Assembly (NCBI GenBank): GCA_964565925.1
Contig: CAZMGV010000017.1
Coordinates: forward strand, 1-64,000
Direction: 5' to 3'
From: CAZMGV01 sp964565925
GTDB taxonomy: Bacteria; JAGRBM01; JAHCIT01
DNA length: 64,000 bases
Of the stretch, positions 43,101 through 52,496 are shown in pieces. Within the stretch, counting starts at the first letter, position 1. Each line of letters opens with the position of its first letter. The notes beneath the pieces were generated by a model. It was not told the origin of the DNA, ran no database searches, and saw nothing but the letters and a program-made list of their open reading frames with translations. Position numbers and translations under genes: made by a program.

Positions 43101-46100
43101 AGGTTCGCCGTCGCGAAGTTCCCGTTGGGCGGGTTGATCCCGTTCCACGGATCCCCCTGGCACGTGATCGTGTAGTTCGCCGTCGGCGCGATATTCGTAA
43201 GGCCGAGCGGAGTATTGAACGAGCCGCCCGGCGGCGAAGGCGCCGTCGCCGAATACGCGCTGCCCGTCGTTATTCCTGTCCCGGACAGCTGACACGAATT
43301 GCCGGCGATCGCGCCGTTCGTCGTCCACTGGATCGAGAACGCGTTCGGTGACACCGGGATCGCCACCGGAGACGCCGAGAACGAACTGATCTGCGCCTGC
43401 GGCCAGATGCGGAGACCCGATGTGAGGTTCGCCCAGGTTCCCGTCGAGTCGAACCCCTGGCAGCTCACACGCATCTGCACCGGTAGGGTCGGCACGATGA
43501 ACGGGTAGGAGCCGGAACTGTCCGGAACCGAGAAATCGTCCAGACCGCCGGAGAAGCTCGTATAGGCGAGTTTGCCGCTCGGCGAATTGACCGTCACCGT
43601 ATCGAGGTTGTTCACAACACCTGTCTGTTCGGACCGGAGACGGACGCGCATGTAGTTGGCGTCGTTCGTGCCGATGCTGGTCGCCGCCTGCGCCGTAACT
43701 TGAAGGGCGTTGGCATTGATCGCCGTAATCAGATTGTCCCTGGTAATGGACGGCGTCGCATTGATCGTCACCGCTACCGTCGTATATCCGGATGGCGGCG
43801 GTGAGGTCGTCGAATTGCTGTCGAATTCGAAAATGACCTTGTTTCCGACGTAATCGGTGAAGATAACCGCGTCGCCGTCGGCCGGGTTCTGGTTATACAG
43901 CATGTAAATCCAGCCCACCGAGAGACCGCCCATCACGCAGGCGCCCGGGTTGATGGCCGACGAGGTCCACGCAAGATTCACGTTGCTGCCGGCGGTTGTG
44001 TAGGTATCGGCGACGGTAAACGCCACGTTGCCTTGCACACCGACGGTCTTCTGCTTGGTGATCGTTCCCCAGACATTCGGAGACGTGTAACCGTCACAAT
44101 CCAGCTCGTAGGTATATCCGGTCACCGGCGGGGTGAGCGTCCCCAGGCTGTGGCTTCCAAGCGGGCTCGTGTTTCCGTTGTAGTTGTAGGTTCCGAGCAG
44201 GACGTTCGTGGGACCCGGATCTACCCGGTAGACCCGGCACTGACTGACCGCGCGGACTTCCCAGTTGAGCGTCACCGCTGCCGAAGGTCCGGGATTGATC
44301 ACCAGCGGTGTCGAATTAAACGAGCGGATCTCCGCCTCACGCTGAACCGTAATGTCCGCGCGCCGGCTGCCGCAGTCGACCAGCACATAATCGGTATAGC
44401 TGGAACGCCGCTCGGGCGACGTTGAGTCGTAGTCGATCGTCCCGCCATTGGTGAACGAGGTCGATGAGTCGTTCGTCCACGGCGGAGTCACATAGTTGTT
44501 CACGGTGCAGGGGGTCAGCGCACCGCTCTGCTCCGTCGTCCAGCCGACGGAAACCACCGCCGAGGTGTTCGCCGCAATCCAGGTCTTGCTGACCGAGAAC
44601 GACGCGATCTGGTCCCAATTGGTGGTCATTCGTTCGTCCACGCGCTGCTGGTTGGCATTGTTGAGGTGGCCATTAACCACGAACAGGGAGTTGCGGGCCG
44701 GGTTCCAGGCCATTCCAAACAGGGCGCGCGCCACGCTGGTTCCGGTATATGGGCCGTACCAGACGGCCGTCGCCGGCGCCAGATCCAGCTCCCAGAGCTG
44801 GTCGTTTTGACCGTTGCAGGGGTCCGGCGTGCAGTTGGTCGTCGTGCCGCCGTACAGGATCACACGTCGCCGGACCGGATCGTAGGCAAGCCCGTGATTG
44901 TAACGGGAAGTCGGAGCCGTAGACCCGGTGGCCGTAGTCGTCGGGCGGGAGGTCCAGCTCGAATTGTTCCATTCCCAGACGTCGTTCAGCCGGTTCGCGT
45001 CCGCGCAGGTACCGCCGGCCCGGATACCAGTGCCGCCGCCAGCGTTGTCGCCAGTCGTCGCATTACAGCCGCCATAGAGCACCACCGTGTTGCGCGTGCT
45101 GTTCCAGGCCATGGCGTGGCCCCAGCGTGCACCGGGTCCGCTGGATCCGGTAATCGCCCCGGTCCAGGTATTGGACGCAGAGTTATAGGCCCGCAGATCG
45201 TCCGCCCGGTTCGTCGCACCACGCAGGTCACTTCCGCTATGCACCAGAACGCGGTTCGTCCAGCCGCCATTGTCGGCATACACGGCGGCGTACTTGTTCA
45301 CAGTGCCGTTCGACGACACCGCATTGTTCTCCCATGTGTTGTTCGAAGAGTTGAACTCGAACGTCATCGCCCGATCGTCGGCGTTATCGTCACAGGTCCC
45401 GAAGATTCCGCAACCGTAGGTGAAATGATCGTCGACACCGCTGTTGATGACGGTCTTCGCGTTCGCCCGGTCATAGACCGCCGTGAAGTAAGCACGGCCG
45501 CTCTTGTTGCCGTTCCCCAGATCGTACTGGGGCATCGAATCGGCCCACTGAACCCACTGATTCGTGCCGGCGTTCCAGTACCGGCCCCAACGGCGAGCGT
45601 CATAACCCCAGGCCAGGTCGCCTCCGAGGGCAACCATGGTTCCTATACCGTAATCGTAAACCAACCCGAGTCCGCGGGTGGCCGCACCCATATTGCAGGC
45701 GGTGCAGCGATTGGTGAACGCGGGAGTCGCCACCTCGATAACTTTCTGGATCAGCACGCGTCCGCCGATACCGTCCACATGCATGTAGAAGCTCGTCGGA
45801 TTCGCCTGCGGGTAGAACGGCCCCCAGGTTGTCCCGGCTGCGAGCGCCGAATTCACCCCGGAAGGGCAGTAACGGTAAACCAGTCCGGTTCCGCCCGTCA
45901 CCACCGCGCCCGCGTTCGTGGTGACCGCGGTTTCGGTCATGCCGGCGACTGTCGTCACCGTGTGGCCGTCGATAATATCGCCGACCTGCAGATCGATGCT
46001 CAGGAAGCGGGTGCTGGTTCCGGTCATGGCGCCACCGGCGGCGATGTTCCACGAACCGGGCATGTTGAACGCGACTAGGCAGGTCGTCGTGCCGGGTGAC

Positions 46101-46399
46101 GGTTCTGACACCTGGATCGACAGCGTCACCTGATTGAACGTCGAGGGGCTTGTCCGCTGGGATACCGAACGGGGCTGCACGTCAAAGGACTGGACGCCCA
46201 TCGTGTTGCCGGTACCGCCGCCATACGTCGCCGCGCTGGTCACCGGCCCGACGTTTTCCGTCGGCCACTTGTGCGTGGAATTCTGATCTGAGCCGGCACC
46301 TCCTCCGTCACCGCACGCCGAAAGCGCGAGTGAGACGGCGAGCATGAAACACGCGGTTGTACAAGTGCCAAACTGGCTGAAACGGATCGGTGACCTCAC
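40193..46399 (-). CDS. Kelch–Ig array–Kelch lipoprotein (2068 aa)
   Basis: GTG start with an AGGGGG site, then a signal peptide ending in LALSAC, so a lipoprotein. Order: N-terminal domain (~30-230), six Kelch-type motifs (about 45650-44640; NHGLAYDPVRRRVILYGG, VWEWNNSSW), 11 Ig-like repeats of ~85-100 residues (about 44630-41270; ITSFTATPS, LTWVTGDATSCDID, YVLTCQGPGGPV) and six more Kelch motifs (41265-40193; SMAYDATNQRTVLFGG). Almost every Ig repeat has one Cys in strand B and one in strand F, probably a disulfide. Kelch repeats form propellers that bind ligands or have oxidase activity; no catalytic residues are evident. A surface binding role is inferred. A strong hairpin lies just beyond its stop. 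Confidence 0.85.
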   Translation of the reverse strand: MRSPIRFSQFGTCTTACFMLAVSLALSACGDGGGAGSDQNSTHKWPTENVGPVTSAATYGGGTGNTMGVQSFDVQPRSVSQRTSPSTFNQVTLSIQVSEPSPGTTTCLVAFNMPGSWNIAAGGAMTGTSTRFLSIDLQVGDIIDGHTVTTVAGMTETAVTTNAGAVVTGGTGLVYRYCPSGVNSALAAGTTWGPFYPQANPTSFYMHVDGIGGRVLIQKVIEVATPAFTNRCTACNMGAATRGLGLVYDYGIGTMVALGGDLAWGYDARRWGRYWNAGTNQWVQWADSMPQYDLGNGNKSGRAYFTAVYDRANAKTVINSGVDDHFTYGCGIFGTCDDNADDRAMTFEFNSSNNTWENNAVSSNGTVNKYAAVYADNGGWTNRVLVHSGSDLRGATNRADDLRAYNSASNTWTGAITGSSGPGARWGHAMAWNSTRNTVVLYGGCNATTGDNAGGGTGIRAGGTCADANRLNDVWEWNNSSWTSRPTTTATGSTAPTSRYNHGLAYDPVRRRVILYGGTTTNCTPDPCNGQNDQLWELDLAPATAVWYGPYTGTSVARALFGMAWNPARNSLFVVNGHLNNANQQRVDERMTTNWDQIASFSVSKTWIAANTSAVVSVGWTTEQSGALTPCTVNNYVTPPWTNDSSTSFTNGGTIDYDSTSPERRSSYTDYVLVDCGSRRADITVQREAEIRSFNSTPLVINPGPSAAVTLNWEVRAVSQCRVYRVDPGPTNVLLGTYNYNGNTSPLGSHSLGTLTPPVTGYTYELDCDGYTSPNVWGTITKQKTVGVQGNVAFTVADTYTTAGSNVNLAWTSSAINPGACVMGGLSVGWIYMLYNQNPADGDAVIFTDYVGNKVIFEFDSNSTTSPPPSGYTTVAVTINATPSITRDNLITAINANALQVTAQAATSIGTNDANYMRVRLRSEQTGVVNNLDTVTVNSPSGKLAYTSFSGGLDDFSVPDSSGSYPFIVPTLPVQMRVSCQGFDSTGTWANLTSGLRIWPQAQISSFSASPVAIPVSPNAFSIQWTTNGAIAGNSCQLSGTGITTGSAYSATAPSPPGGSFNTPLGLTNIAPTANYTITCQGDPWNGINPPNGNFATANLSVPLAVKINSFTASTPAASPGVIYPGGSSQLNWTTNAAATSCDIDNGIGSVALNGSVTVSPVALPTMYTLTCQGAGGPVSAQFSVLQHVQALTLVATPQAVLPNGTSTLSFTTVNATACTMDPGGNVIGAPFDSGVWVTPNISPGPGGITYTLNCTGTGGADTLPLSVTVYPAVQINTFTSRCNPGPTSNCAGVQPNDAANKVDFTWTTVNAAVNGCSIDNGVGIGLPANGTNLPAGGVTFPSPPATVSITCNGTHGDSAVSNLVVPQRVQVLSVTANPAVVVPGFTTDIAWNTVQASVCNLDDDGILPNLYSNISVPAGVQTLTFPSTPKTYTVTCTGTGAQHSLGVTVTAPTVVTITGFTSNLAAVPPSGTVNLTWGSYLGTSCTVTSAQTTPATNLSGLSGAAVATQPITTFPADFLLSCAGPGGPATRTLTIQRKVSITSFTATPSPSIPTQNATLTWVTGDATSCDIDGQSGFGNVTIPSASMVINGASTSPLPRTYVLTCQGPGGPVTANATIADTTSVKIASFTTTANAINIGQQITLSWSTYRATTGCTLNPGAITAVTANAGNLVVNGSTNLTPASLPTTYTLNCGGPAPTPVTATQTITDKGWVQVVSGLSGASARERASAVYDSVRSKAIVFGGYNNGFKNDIWEWDGASWTQSCTGAPCTTTQPEARYAHSMAYDATNQRTVLFGGYSDTFNYLVGTWVWNGAGTAWTKAEAGAGAASCDDIYNVGASSPAPRTDAAMAYDTARSRVILYGGRCGEYVFDDMWEWNGATSTWARTCTACTSGTQKPLPVYGHTMVYDQARSCTVLYGGTGTDINGNPVYYPSTAGDTWLYNTTANTCGAATPANVWTKFTPADPDADGNPSARRGAGMAYDVHLNRSVLFGGEASDGVTKLNDTWVWYLSGTMTWKQALGTFSALTPRTGSMLIYDGAAGRTDMLLLTGVGSSSPDPLGDYWKWDL

Positions 46400-46729
46400 G
46401 GCCTACCCCCTGAGAAAGTTGATTCAAAGATCATCGGCTCAAACCTTGTTATAGTCGGTTAACAAACTATCACAGCCTTCCTTGTACGAGCAAGGCGCAG
46501 AGCCCCGCGAACCCTTGAGATTATTGGGGTTTTTGCGATTACCGGCCCATCTTGAACCGGCAATATCCAGGTAAACGGCAAAACCAGACAACCTGCTGGA
46601 ATAACGGCGGAAACCAGATGAACCGGCCGGATTGACGCACGGTGCCAGTGACGCGACCGACTGGAATCCCGTGACACGCGGTACAGTTTCCCGGTGATGC
46701 GTCTCAAAGGTATACGCGTAAAACGATTC
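46400..46729. other. Intergenic leader of the Kelch–Ig gene
   Basis: About 330 bases without a credible gene. The 46430-46480 part is AT-richer (contains TTATAGTCGGTTAACAAACT on the plus strand) and is the likely promoter zone for the downstream minus-strand lipoprotein. I see no well-spaced -35/-10 pair and no strong repeat. Confidence 0.4.
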
Positions 46730-47620
46730 TTACCGGCCGGAAATATTTACATTTTCAAGGCCGGTATTTCGCCAGAAATCCCGCCGCAGCCACCGCTCGT
46801 CAAAGATGAACAGGTGGAACACGATCATCCCCGCGCTGACCACCGGGATGCGGACCAGCAGCAGTACGCCGACGTGCATGAGCGTAATGATGACCCAGCT
46901 GAGGGGCCGTCCCAGACGGAACAGACTCATGGGAACGGCGGCGAACTCGCCCGCGATCACGAACCAGGTCGCGCAGTTCCCGGCAATACCCTGCAACCCG
47001 TACTGCGTAATGCCGGGCAGCCACCAGTCCCGGGCGAGCGGGGTCCCAAGAATCCACGGCAGCGCGGAACCGTCACGCCACTGGCCCGAGTAAAACCACT
47101 TGTCGATTCCGCTTGAGGTGTAGCTGACGGCAAAGACCGCCCAGCCCCCCCAGAAGATCAGCGGCGGGAACTTCCAGACACCGGGGGGCGGTTTCAGACG
47201 CCGGCGGTCAAGGCTCCACCGTTCGCCGGACGGAATCAGGACGAACGCCAGCATCGTCCAGCCGATGTAGGCGTTGGCGACGCACGTGGCGTACTCGCCC
47301 ATGGTGAACATGCAGAACAATCCGTAAAAAACGATGGCGGCCACAATCCGCCGGTAGATTCCCAGAACGAACGCGAACACTGCCGCCGCCAGAACGGTGA
47401 AGAACGCATAGACCTCTTCCGGCCGGCCGGCGTACCGGAGCCAGTTGATACCGGGGCCGGCAATGAACCGTTCGTACCGCGGTATGCCCTTGATGCTGTA
47501 GAGCTGCGCGGCGTCAGGCCATACCATCCAGATGTAAAACAGCAGGTAACCGCCCAGCAGCATGCGGAAAAGCGATAACCGTGTCTCGCTGACAGCCGTC
47601 ACATTGGAATCACTGGTCAT
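46730..47620 (-). CDS. HTTM-type multipass membrane protein
   Basis: 296 residues with about six to seven hydrophobic helices. The opening LSLFRMLLGGYLLFYIW, the YSIKGIPRYERF loop and GIDKWFYSGQWRDGSALPW resemble the HTTM (horizontally transferred transmembrane) / vitamin-K gamma-carboxylase-like family. The enzymatic lysines of true carboxylases cannot be confirmed. The 4-base ATGA overlap with the upstream gene shows translational coupling to a single-pass membrane protein, a common arrangement for HTTM genes. Molecular function unknown. Confidence 0.7.
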   Translation of the reverse strand: MTSDSNVTAVSETRLSLFRMLLGGYLLFYIWMVWPDAAQLYSIKGIPRYERFIAGPGINWLRYAGRPEEVYAFFTVLAAAVFAFVLGIYRRIVAAIVFYGLFCMFTMGEYATCVANAYIGWTMLAFVLIPSGERWSLDRRRLKPPPGVWKFPPLIFWGGWAVFAVSYTSSGIDKWFYSGQWRDGSALPWILGTPLARDWWLPGITQYGLQGIAGNCATWFVIAGEFAAVPMSLFRLGRPLSWVIITLMHVGVLLLVRIPVVSAGMIVFHLFIFDERWLRRDFWRNTGLENVNISGR

Positions 47621-48249
47621 GATTCACACTTGATCTGTATCCGCACCGGATCGGGTCCCACTGTCGTCTGCCGGGGCGTTTCGGAGACGATCTCGCGGAT
47701 CGGCGCATTCAGGCCGAGATTGCGGCTGAGCGGCCCCCTGTCGCAGAAACCGTCGGCCAGAATCCCGAGGCTCCGTTCCCGCGCCGGGGCGAGAAACGCC
47801 TCCGCATAGGCAAGCCTCAGGAACTCGCTTGAAGAGATGTTTTCATACAGGCCGTCGTCACTGAGCACATCAAAAGGCTGGCCGGCGGTCGTCGTCCCGG
47901 AGAGATGAATGTGCTTCACAAAATCTGCCTGGTTCACATAACCGTGGATCACGGTTGGCATCGGTGAAAACGACATGGACCAGTGGCCGTGTCCGATAAA
48001 CGCTTTTCTGGGCGCGACCCAGAACGTCACCGAACGGCCGAGCCCCATCACGGCAAGGACAACGGCCGCGACCGCCGTCCAGCTCAAGCGATGCCGGCCA
48101 CCAGCACTTACTGGTGCAAGTTCCGACGTGAAGGCACGCCACCACCCGGACATTTTACTCGGGACCATTTGCGGATACTCGCACGTCCACCGCGAACGGA
48201 CAAGCAAACGCGTGACGCGCACTACAGTGCGCACCAAATCTAGTGGCAT
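47617..48249 (-). CDS. Single-pass membrane protein paired with HTTM protein
   Basis: Up to 210 residues with one clear membrane segment (WTAVAAVVLAVMGLGRSVTFW) and a ~130-residue exported C-terminal domain containing MSFSPMP, NQADFVKHIHLSGTT and LGILADGFCDRGPL. I do not recognise the family, but such short partners often sit immediately before HTTM genes. Its stop overlaps the next start (ATGA). The start is uncertain: the ATG at 48249 is used, but the ones at 48168 and 48153 are plausible and would leave room for a leader. Confidence 0.6.
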   Translation of the reverse strand: MPLDLVRTVVRVTRLLVRSRWTCEYPQMVPSKMSGWWRAFTSELAPVSAGGRHRLSWTAVAAVVLAVMGLGRSVTFWVAPRKAFIGHGHWSMSFSPMPTVIHGYVNQADFVKHIHLSGTTTAGQPFDVLSDDGLYENISSSEFLRLAYAEAFLAPARERSLGILADGFCDRGPLSRNLGLNAPIREIVSETPRQTTVGPDPVRIQIKCES

Positions 48250-48333
48250 ATCTATAATTACGCGTCGGCTCGAAACGATTCGCGGGTCTCAGGCAGCAGG
48301 TGACTTTAATATAATCCGGCGCGCTCATCCGCA

Positions 48334-48363
48334 TTGCCCGGTCGTTGCGATTGATTGTATAAT
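48334..48363 (+). promoter_or_regulatory. Sigma70-type promoter of haloperoxidase fusion gene
   Basis: TTGCCC (48334-48339), 18 bases, perfect TATAAT (48358-48363). Predicted start near 48370 gives a leader of about 47 bases before the ATG at 48417. This is the best promoter match in the window. Confidence 0.65.
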
Positions 48364-48416
48364 TCCGGAAATTCACATCCTGTTTTTCCACGGGAAGAGC
48401 AGCCCTTCGGAGAACC

Positions 48417-51400
48417 ATGCCCCGTTCACTCAGATTGTTGGTTTCGATACTCGTGATTGCGTCCCTTACGGCGTGCAAGCACTCCACGAAGACGACGTCG
48501 GCCGGGGGTTCCGGCGGCTCCACTCACGAAGAACGGACCCCGCCGCCGCCGTCCGTGGCACGGATCTGGGACGAAGCGCTTCTCGATGCGATCCGGCGCG
48601 ACACGCCGCGGCCCGGCGTCCATGCGCGCAACCTGTTTCACACGTCTGTCGCCATGTACGACGCCTGGGCGGTTTACGCCGGCAAGGAAAGCGCCGGATA
48701 CCTGACCAAATACAAGATCCATCGTCCGCCGCAGGAAATACCTTACGACCGGGCGGAGGCCATCAGTTTCGCGGCGTACCGGATCCTCACGGCCCGTTTC
48801 CTTCACTCGCCCGGTGTCGCAGCATCGCAGCTCGAGTTCGACAACACGATGGCGTCGCTTGGATACGACAAGAACAACACTTCGACCGACGGCGATTCTC
48901 CGGCCGCCGTCGGCAACCGGATCGCGCAGACGGTACTCGCCTACGGGCTCCTCGACGGTTCAAACGAATCGGCCAACTATGCCGATCCGACCTACAAGCC
49001 CGTCAATGATCCGCTCATCGTCAAGCTGGAAGGCACGACCCAGAGCGATCCCAACCGCTGGCAGCCGCTGGCGTTCGACTACTTCGTCACGCAGAACGGA
49101 ATCCCGGTCGGCGCGCTCACACAGACCTTTATCGGCTCCCAGTGGGGCAAGGTCCTTCCGTTCGCCATGAAGAAGGGTCTGGGGGAGGTACTCTATCACG
49201 ATCCGGGACAGCTCTATCGCCTCGACCCGGTTCACCCGGAAACCAGCGACGAGTTCCGCGAAGATGTCGTCACGATTATCCGGCTGAGCAGCCAGCTTAC
49301 CCCCGATGACGGCGAATACATGGATATTTCGCCGGGGGCATTCGGCAACAACCCGCTCGGCACGGACGCCGGCACGGGGTATCCGGTCAATCCGGTCACC
49401 GGCGAACCTTACCCTGCACAACCGGTGAAACGTGGCGATTTCGGTCGGGTGCTCGCGGAGTTCTGGGCCGACGGCCCTCACTCAGAGACCCCGCCGGGTC
49501 ACTGGAACGTCATCGCTAACTACGTTTCGGACCAGCCGAGTACCGTAAAGAAAGTCGGCGGGATGGGGCGCGATGTCGATCCGCTCGAATGGGATGTGAA
49601 GCTCTATTTCGCCCTGAACGGAGCGGTCCACGATGCCGCCGTCGCCTGCTGGGGTACCAAGCGCCACTATGACGGTTCCCGCCCGATTTCGATGGTCCGC
49701 TACATGGGCGGGAAAGGCCAGTCGAGCGATCCCGAACTTCCCTCTTACGATCCCGAAGGGCTCCCGCTCATCGACGGCCTGATCGAACTGATCACGCCCG
49801 CAACGACGGCGCCCGGTCAGCACCACGAAAATCTGGCCGGCCATGAAGGAGAGATCGCCGTATATGCGTGGAAGGGAAACCCTGCAGATCCCATCACGCA
49901 GGCGGGGGGAGTCGGCTGGATTCTCGCCATCGACTGGTTCCCGTATCAGCTCGGAACTTTCGTCACCCCCGCATTCCCCGGCTACACTTCCGGCCATAGC
50001 ACCTTCAGCCGGTCGGCAGCCGAAGTGCTGACGGCATTTACCGGCAGTCCCTGGTTCCCGGGCGGACTCGGCGATTACAACATTGCGGCCGGTACGGGAC
50101 TGAAGTTCGAATACGGTCCCAGTGAGGACGTCGATCTTCAATGGGCAAGTTACTTCGACGCTGCAGACCAGGCGGGCCTTTCACGGCAGTATGGCGGCAT
50201 CCACGTAAACCTCGACGACAAGCGCGCCCGGATCATGGGATCGCAGATCGGCAAGGATGCCTGGGCGCTGGCCGAACGGTATTTCTCGGGCGACAGATCC
50301 CTCGTTCCACCGGAACCGCAGCCTCCGGACCCGTCACCGGTCGGCGACGCACCTACGATCCCCAAGGTGCCGGTAACGGAGCCCGCATACACCATGCCTG
50401 CGGCAGGACAGTGCAGCGTCGTCGCCCAAGGGACTTACCGCACGTCGCCTCCGGTACCGTCATGCACCTCAGTCAGCAACGCCTGCAATGGCGCTGGCGG
50501 TGTCGTCATCGAGACGGCTACGTCATCCATTGCCCCGACAGCCGGAGCATATTTCCATGTGGACACCACCGAATCTCCGGACAATATTGAAGTCCGGGTA
50601 AACGGCGAGCAGGTCCCCCTGCTCTTTAAGGATCCAGACGACGACAGTCGGGGCGCGATCTACACGCTGCCGCGGCCCGCCGGCTTACATTTGCCCCAAT
50701 GCCCCGTGCAGATCTCGGTACGGCTGAACGGCGCACTCGAAGACGATGACTGCCGCCAGATGGAAATCGTCCGGCCCCATTTCGAAGACGTTGCCGATGT
50801 CATGGGCCTCACGTTCACCCACACCGAAACCGGAGACCCGCAGCCCTACGCCACTGGAATCGGCTTCGGCGATTTCGATAACGACGGCGATCAGGATCTT
50901 TATCTCCCGAACTTCTCCGGGTTCGGCATATTCTTTAAAAATACCGGAGATACGAATAACGACGCGATTCCCGATTTTGTGGACGCTACCGCCGATGTCG
51001 GCCTGAGCGAAATTGACAAGGGCGCCTCCGCCGTATTTGTCGACTACGACAATGACGGAGACCGTGACCTGTTTATCGGCAGGCAGGGCGACAGCCTGAT
51101 GTTCCAGAACCAGCTGATCGAATCCGGAACCGCGACATTTACCGACGTGACGTCGGCCGTCGGCCTGTCGGATATCAAGGCCCGGGTCGCGGGTCAGGCC
51201 TGGGGAGACTTCGACGGCGACGGGGATCTGGATCTTTATCTTTCGACACATGTGAACAGTTCTGAACCCGTCACTACCTACCGGGATCATCTTTACCGGA
51301 ACGACAGCGGGGTGTTCCTGGATATCACAGATTCGACGCTGACCGAGCAGGTTGCCGGTTCGCATCCCACCGCGCTGATCGGGTTCGCCGCCATGTGGAT

Positions 51401-52400
51401 CGATGTAGATGGTGACGGCGATCTGGATCTGATGGTGACCAGCGATGACATCGAGAACAGCGACCTGATTGCACTGGGAATTGTGCGGCCCAATGTTCTC
51501 TGGAGGAACGACGGACCCGGCGCGCTGCCCAATACATGGATATTCACCGACGTAACAGAAGATTCCGGGTGGGCCTATCTGCCTGATGCGAAAGGACAGG
51601 GGATCAACGCCATGGGACTCTCGGCCGGCGACCTGAATCGCGACGGCAAGCCGGATTTCGCCATGTCCAACATCGGCCCGAACTACCTCCTCCGGAACAC
51701 CACCTCTCCTTCCGGAATTACTTTCGTCGATATTTCCGATGCTGCGGGAATCAGGCGGACTTACTTCGACTGGCAGCCTGAAACACCCGGCGATGCAGGC
51801 CCCCTTGCCCGGCGCGACATGTCGATTACCTGGGGAACCAACCTGTTCGATGCGGATGCCGACGGTGATCTCGATCTCTTCTATGCAGGAGGTTCCGGAC
51901 TCCAGGTATTCGGTCCCCGGCCTGTTCCGAGCGCGTTCTTCGTGAATAACGGATCCAACGTATTCGCCGACAATTCGATGGAATCCGGCACGACCGACGA
52001 CCAGTCGGCGACGTCAACAGCACTCGTGGACATCGATCATGACGGTTTCCAGGATCTCGCCGTGGCAAACGTGAACGGGAAATTCCGGTTCTACCTGAAC
52101 GTGACGCCGCAGAACGGAAATACCAATCACTGGCTCCAGGTGGATCTCGCCGGTACAGTTTCCAACCGCGACGCGCTGGGATCGGTCGTAAAGGTGAAAA
52201 TGAACAACAATCAGGTGCAGACCTGCTGGGTCGTCAACACAAACGGCATGGGATCAGGCAGCGAACTGACATGCAATTTCGGCCTGGGCGCCGACACCTC
52301 GGTTCAGGATATCCAGATTCAGTGGCCCGACGGAACGATCACGCATCCGTCGCTGCCTTCCGTCGACTCCCGGATACTCTGCAAGGAACCCGGTCCGTAA
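48417..52400 (+). CDS. Vanadium haloperoxidase–FG-GAP–UnbV/ASPIC fusion lipoprotein
   Basis: 1327 residues. Signal peptide with lipobox SLTAC. Residues ~45-620 are a vanadium-dependent haloperoxidase (PAP2-like fold): K415 and R422 (GTKRHYDGSRP), S525-G526-H527 (TSGHSTF), R590 and H596 (SRQYGGIH). The 7- and 6-residue spacings equal those of the fungal chloroperoxidase, so all vanadate ligands and the acid-base His seem intact; halide oxidation with peroxide is predicted. After a Pro-rich linker, residues ~790-1230 hold seven FG-GAP repeats (GDFDNDGDQDLYLP etc.), and the C-terminus is a UnbV/ASPIC domain (NTNGMGSGSELTCNFGLG, IQWPDGTI). The fusion is unusual. CGGAGAA precedes the ATG, and a good promoter lies upstream. 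Confidence 0.9.
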   Translation: MPRSLRLLVSILVIASLTACKHSTKTTSAGGSGGSTHEERTPPPPSVARIWDEALLDAIRRDTPRPGVHARNLFHTSVAMYDAWAVYAGKESAGYLTKYKIHRPPQEIPYDRAEAISFAAYRILTARFLHSPGVAASQLEFDNTMASLGYDKNNTSTDGDSPAAVGNRIAQTVLAYGLLDGSNESANYADPTYKPVNDPLIVKLEGTTQSDPNRWQPLAFDYFVTQNGIPVGALTQTFIGSQWGKVLPFAMKKGLGEVLYHDPGQLYRLDPVHPETSDEFREDVVTIIRLSSQLTPDDGEYMDISPGAFGNNPLGTDAGTGYPVNPVTGEPYPAQPVKRGDFGRVLAEFWADGPHSETPPGHWNVIANYVSDQPSTVKKVGGMGRDVDPLEWDVKLYFALNGAVHDAAVACWGTKRHYDGSRPISMVRYMGGKGQSSDPELPSYDPEGLPLIDGLIELITPATTAPGQHHENLAGHEGEIAVYAWKGNPADPITQAGGVGWILAIDWFPYQLGTFVTPAFPGYTSGHSTFSRSAAEVLTAFTGSPWFPGGLGDYNIAAGTGLKFEYGPSEDVDLQWASYFDAADQAGLSRQYGGIHVNLDDKRARIMGSQIGKDAWALAERYFSGDRSLVPPEPQPPDPSPVGDAPTIPKVPVTEPAYTMPAAGQCSVVAQGTYRTSPPVPSCTSVSNACNGAGGVVIETATSSIAPTAGAYFHVDTTESPDNIEVRVNGEQVPLLFKDPDDDSRGAIYTLPRPAGLHLPQCPVQISVRLNGALEDDDCRQMEIVRPHFEDVADVMGLTFTHTETGDPQPYATGIGFGDFDNDGDQDLYLPNFSGFGIFFKNTGDTNNDAIPDFVDATADVGLSEIDKGASAVFVDYDNDGDRDLFIGRQGDSLMFQNQLIESGTATFTDVTSAVGLSDIKARVAGQAWGDFDGDGDLDLYLSTHVNSSEPVTTYRDHLYRNDSGVFLDITDSTLTEQVAGSHPTALIGFAAMWIDVDGDGDLDLMVTSDDIENSDLIALGIVRPNVLWRNDGPGALPNTWIFTDVTEDSGWAYLPDAKGQGINAMGLSAGDLNRDGKPDFAMSNIGPNYLLRNTTSPSGITFVDISDAAGIRRTYFDWQPETPGDAGPLARRDMSITWGTNLFDADADGDLDLFYAGGSGLQVFGPRPVPSAFFVNNGSNVFADNSMESGTTDDQSATSTALVDIDHDGFQDLAVANVNGKFRFYLNVTPQNGNTNHWLQVDLAGTVSNRDALGSVVKVKMNNNQVQTCWVVNTNGMGSGSELTCNFGLGADTSVQDIQIQWPDGTITHPSLPSVDSRILCKEPGP

Positions 52401-52496
52401 CCCGCGACCGGCGGGCCATGCCCTGTTGCTCCCCCTCTCCGTTTCAGGCATGAAACCGGCGTAACCGGCCAGTTTCTTCTGAAAGGACCCGTTGTC

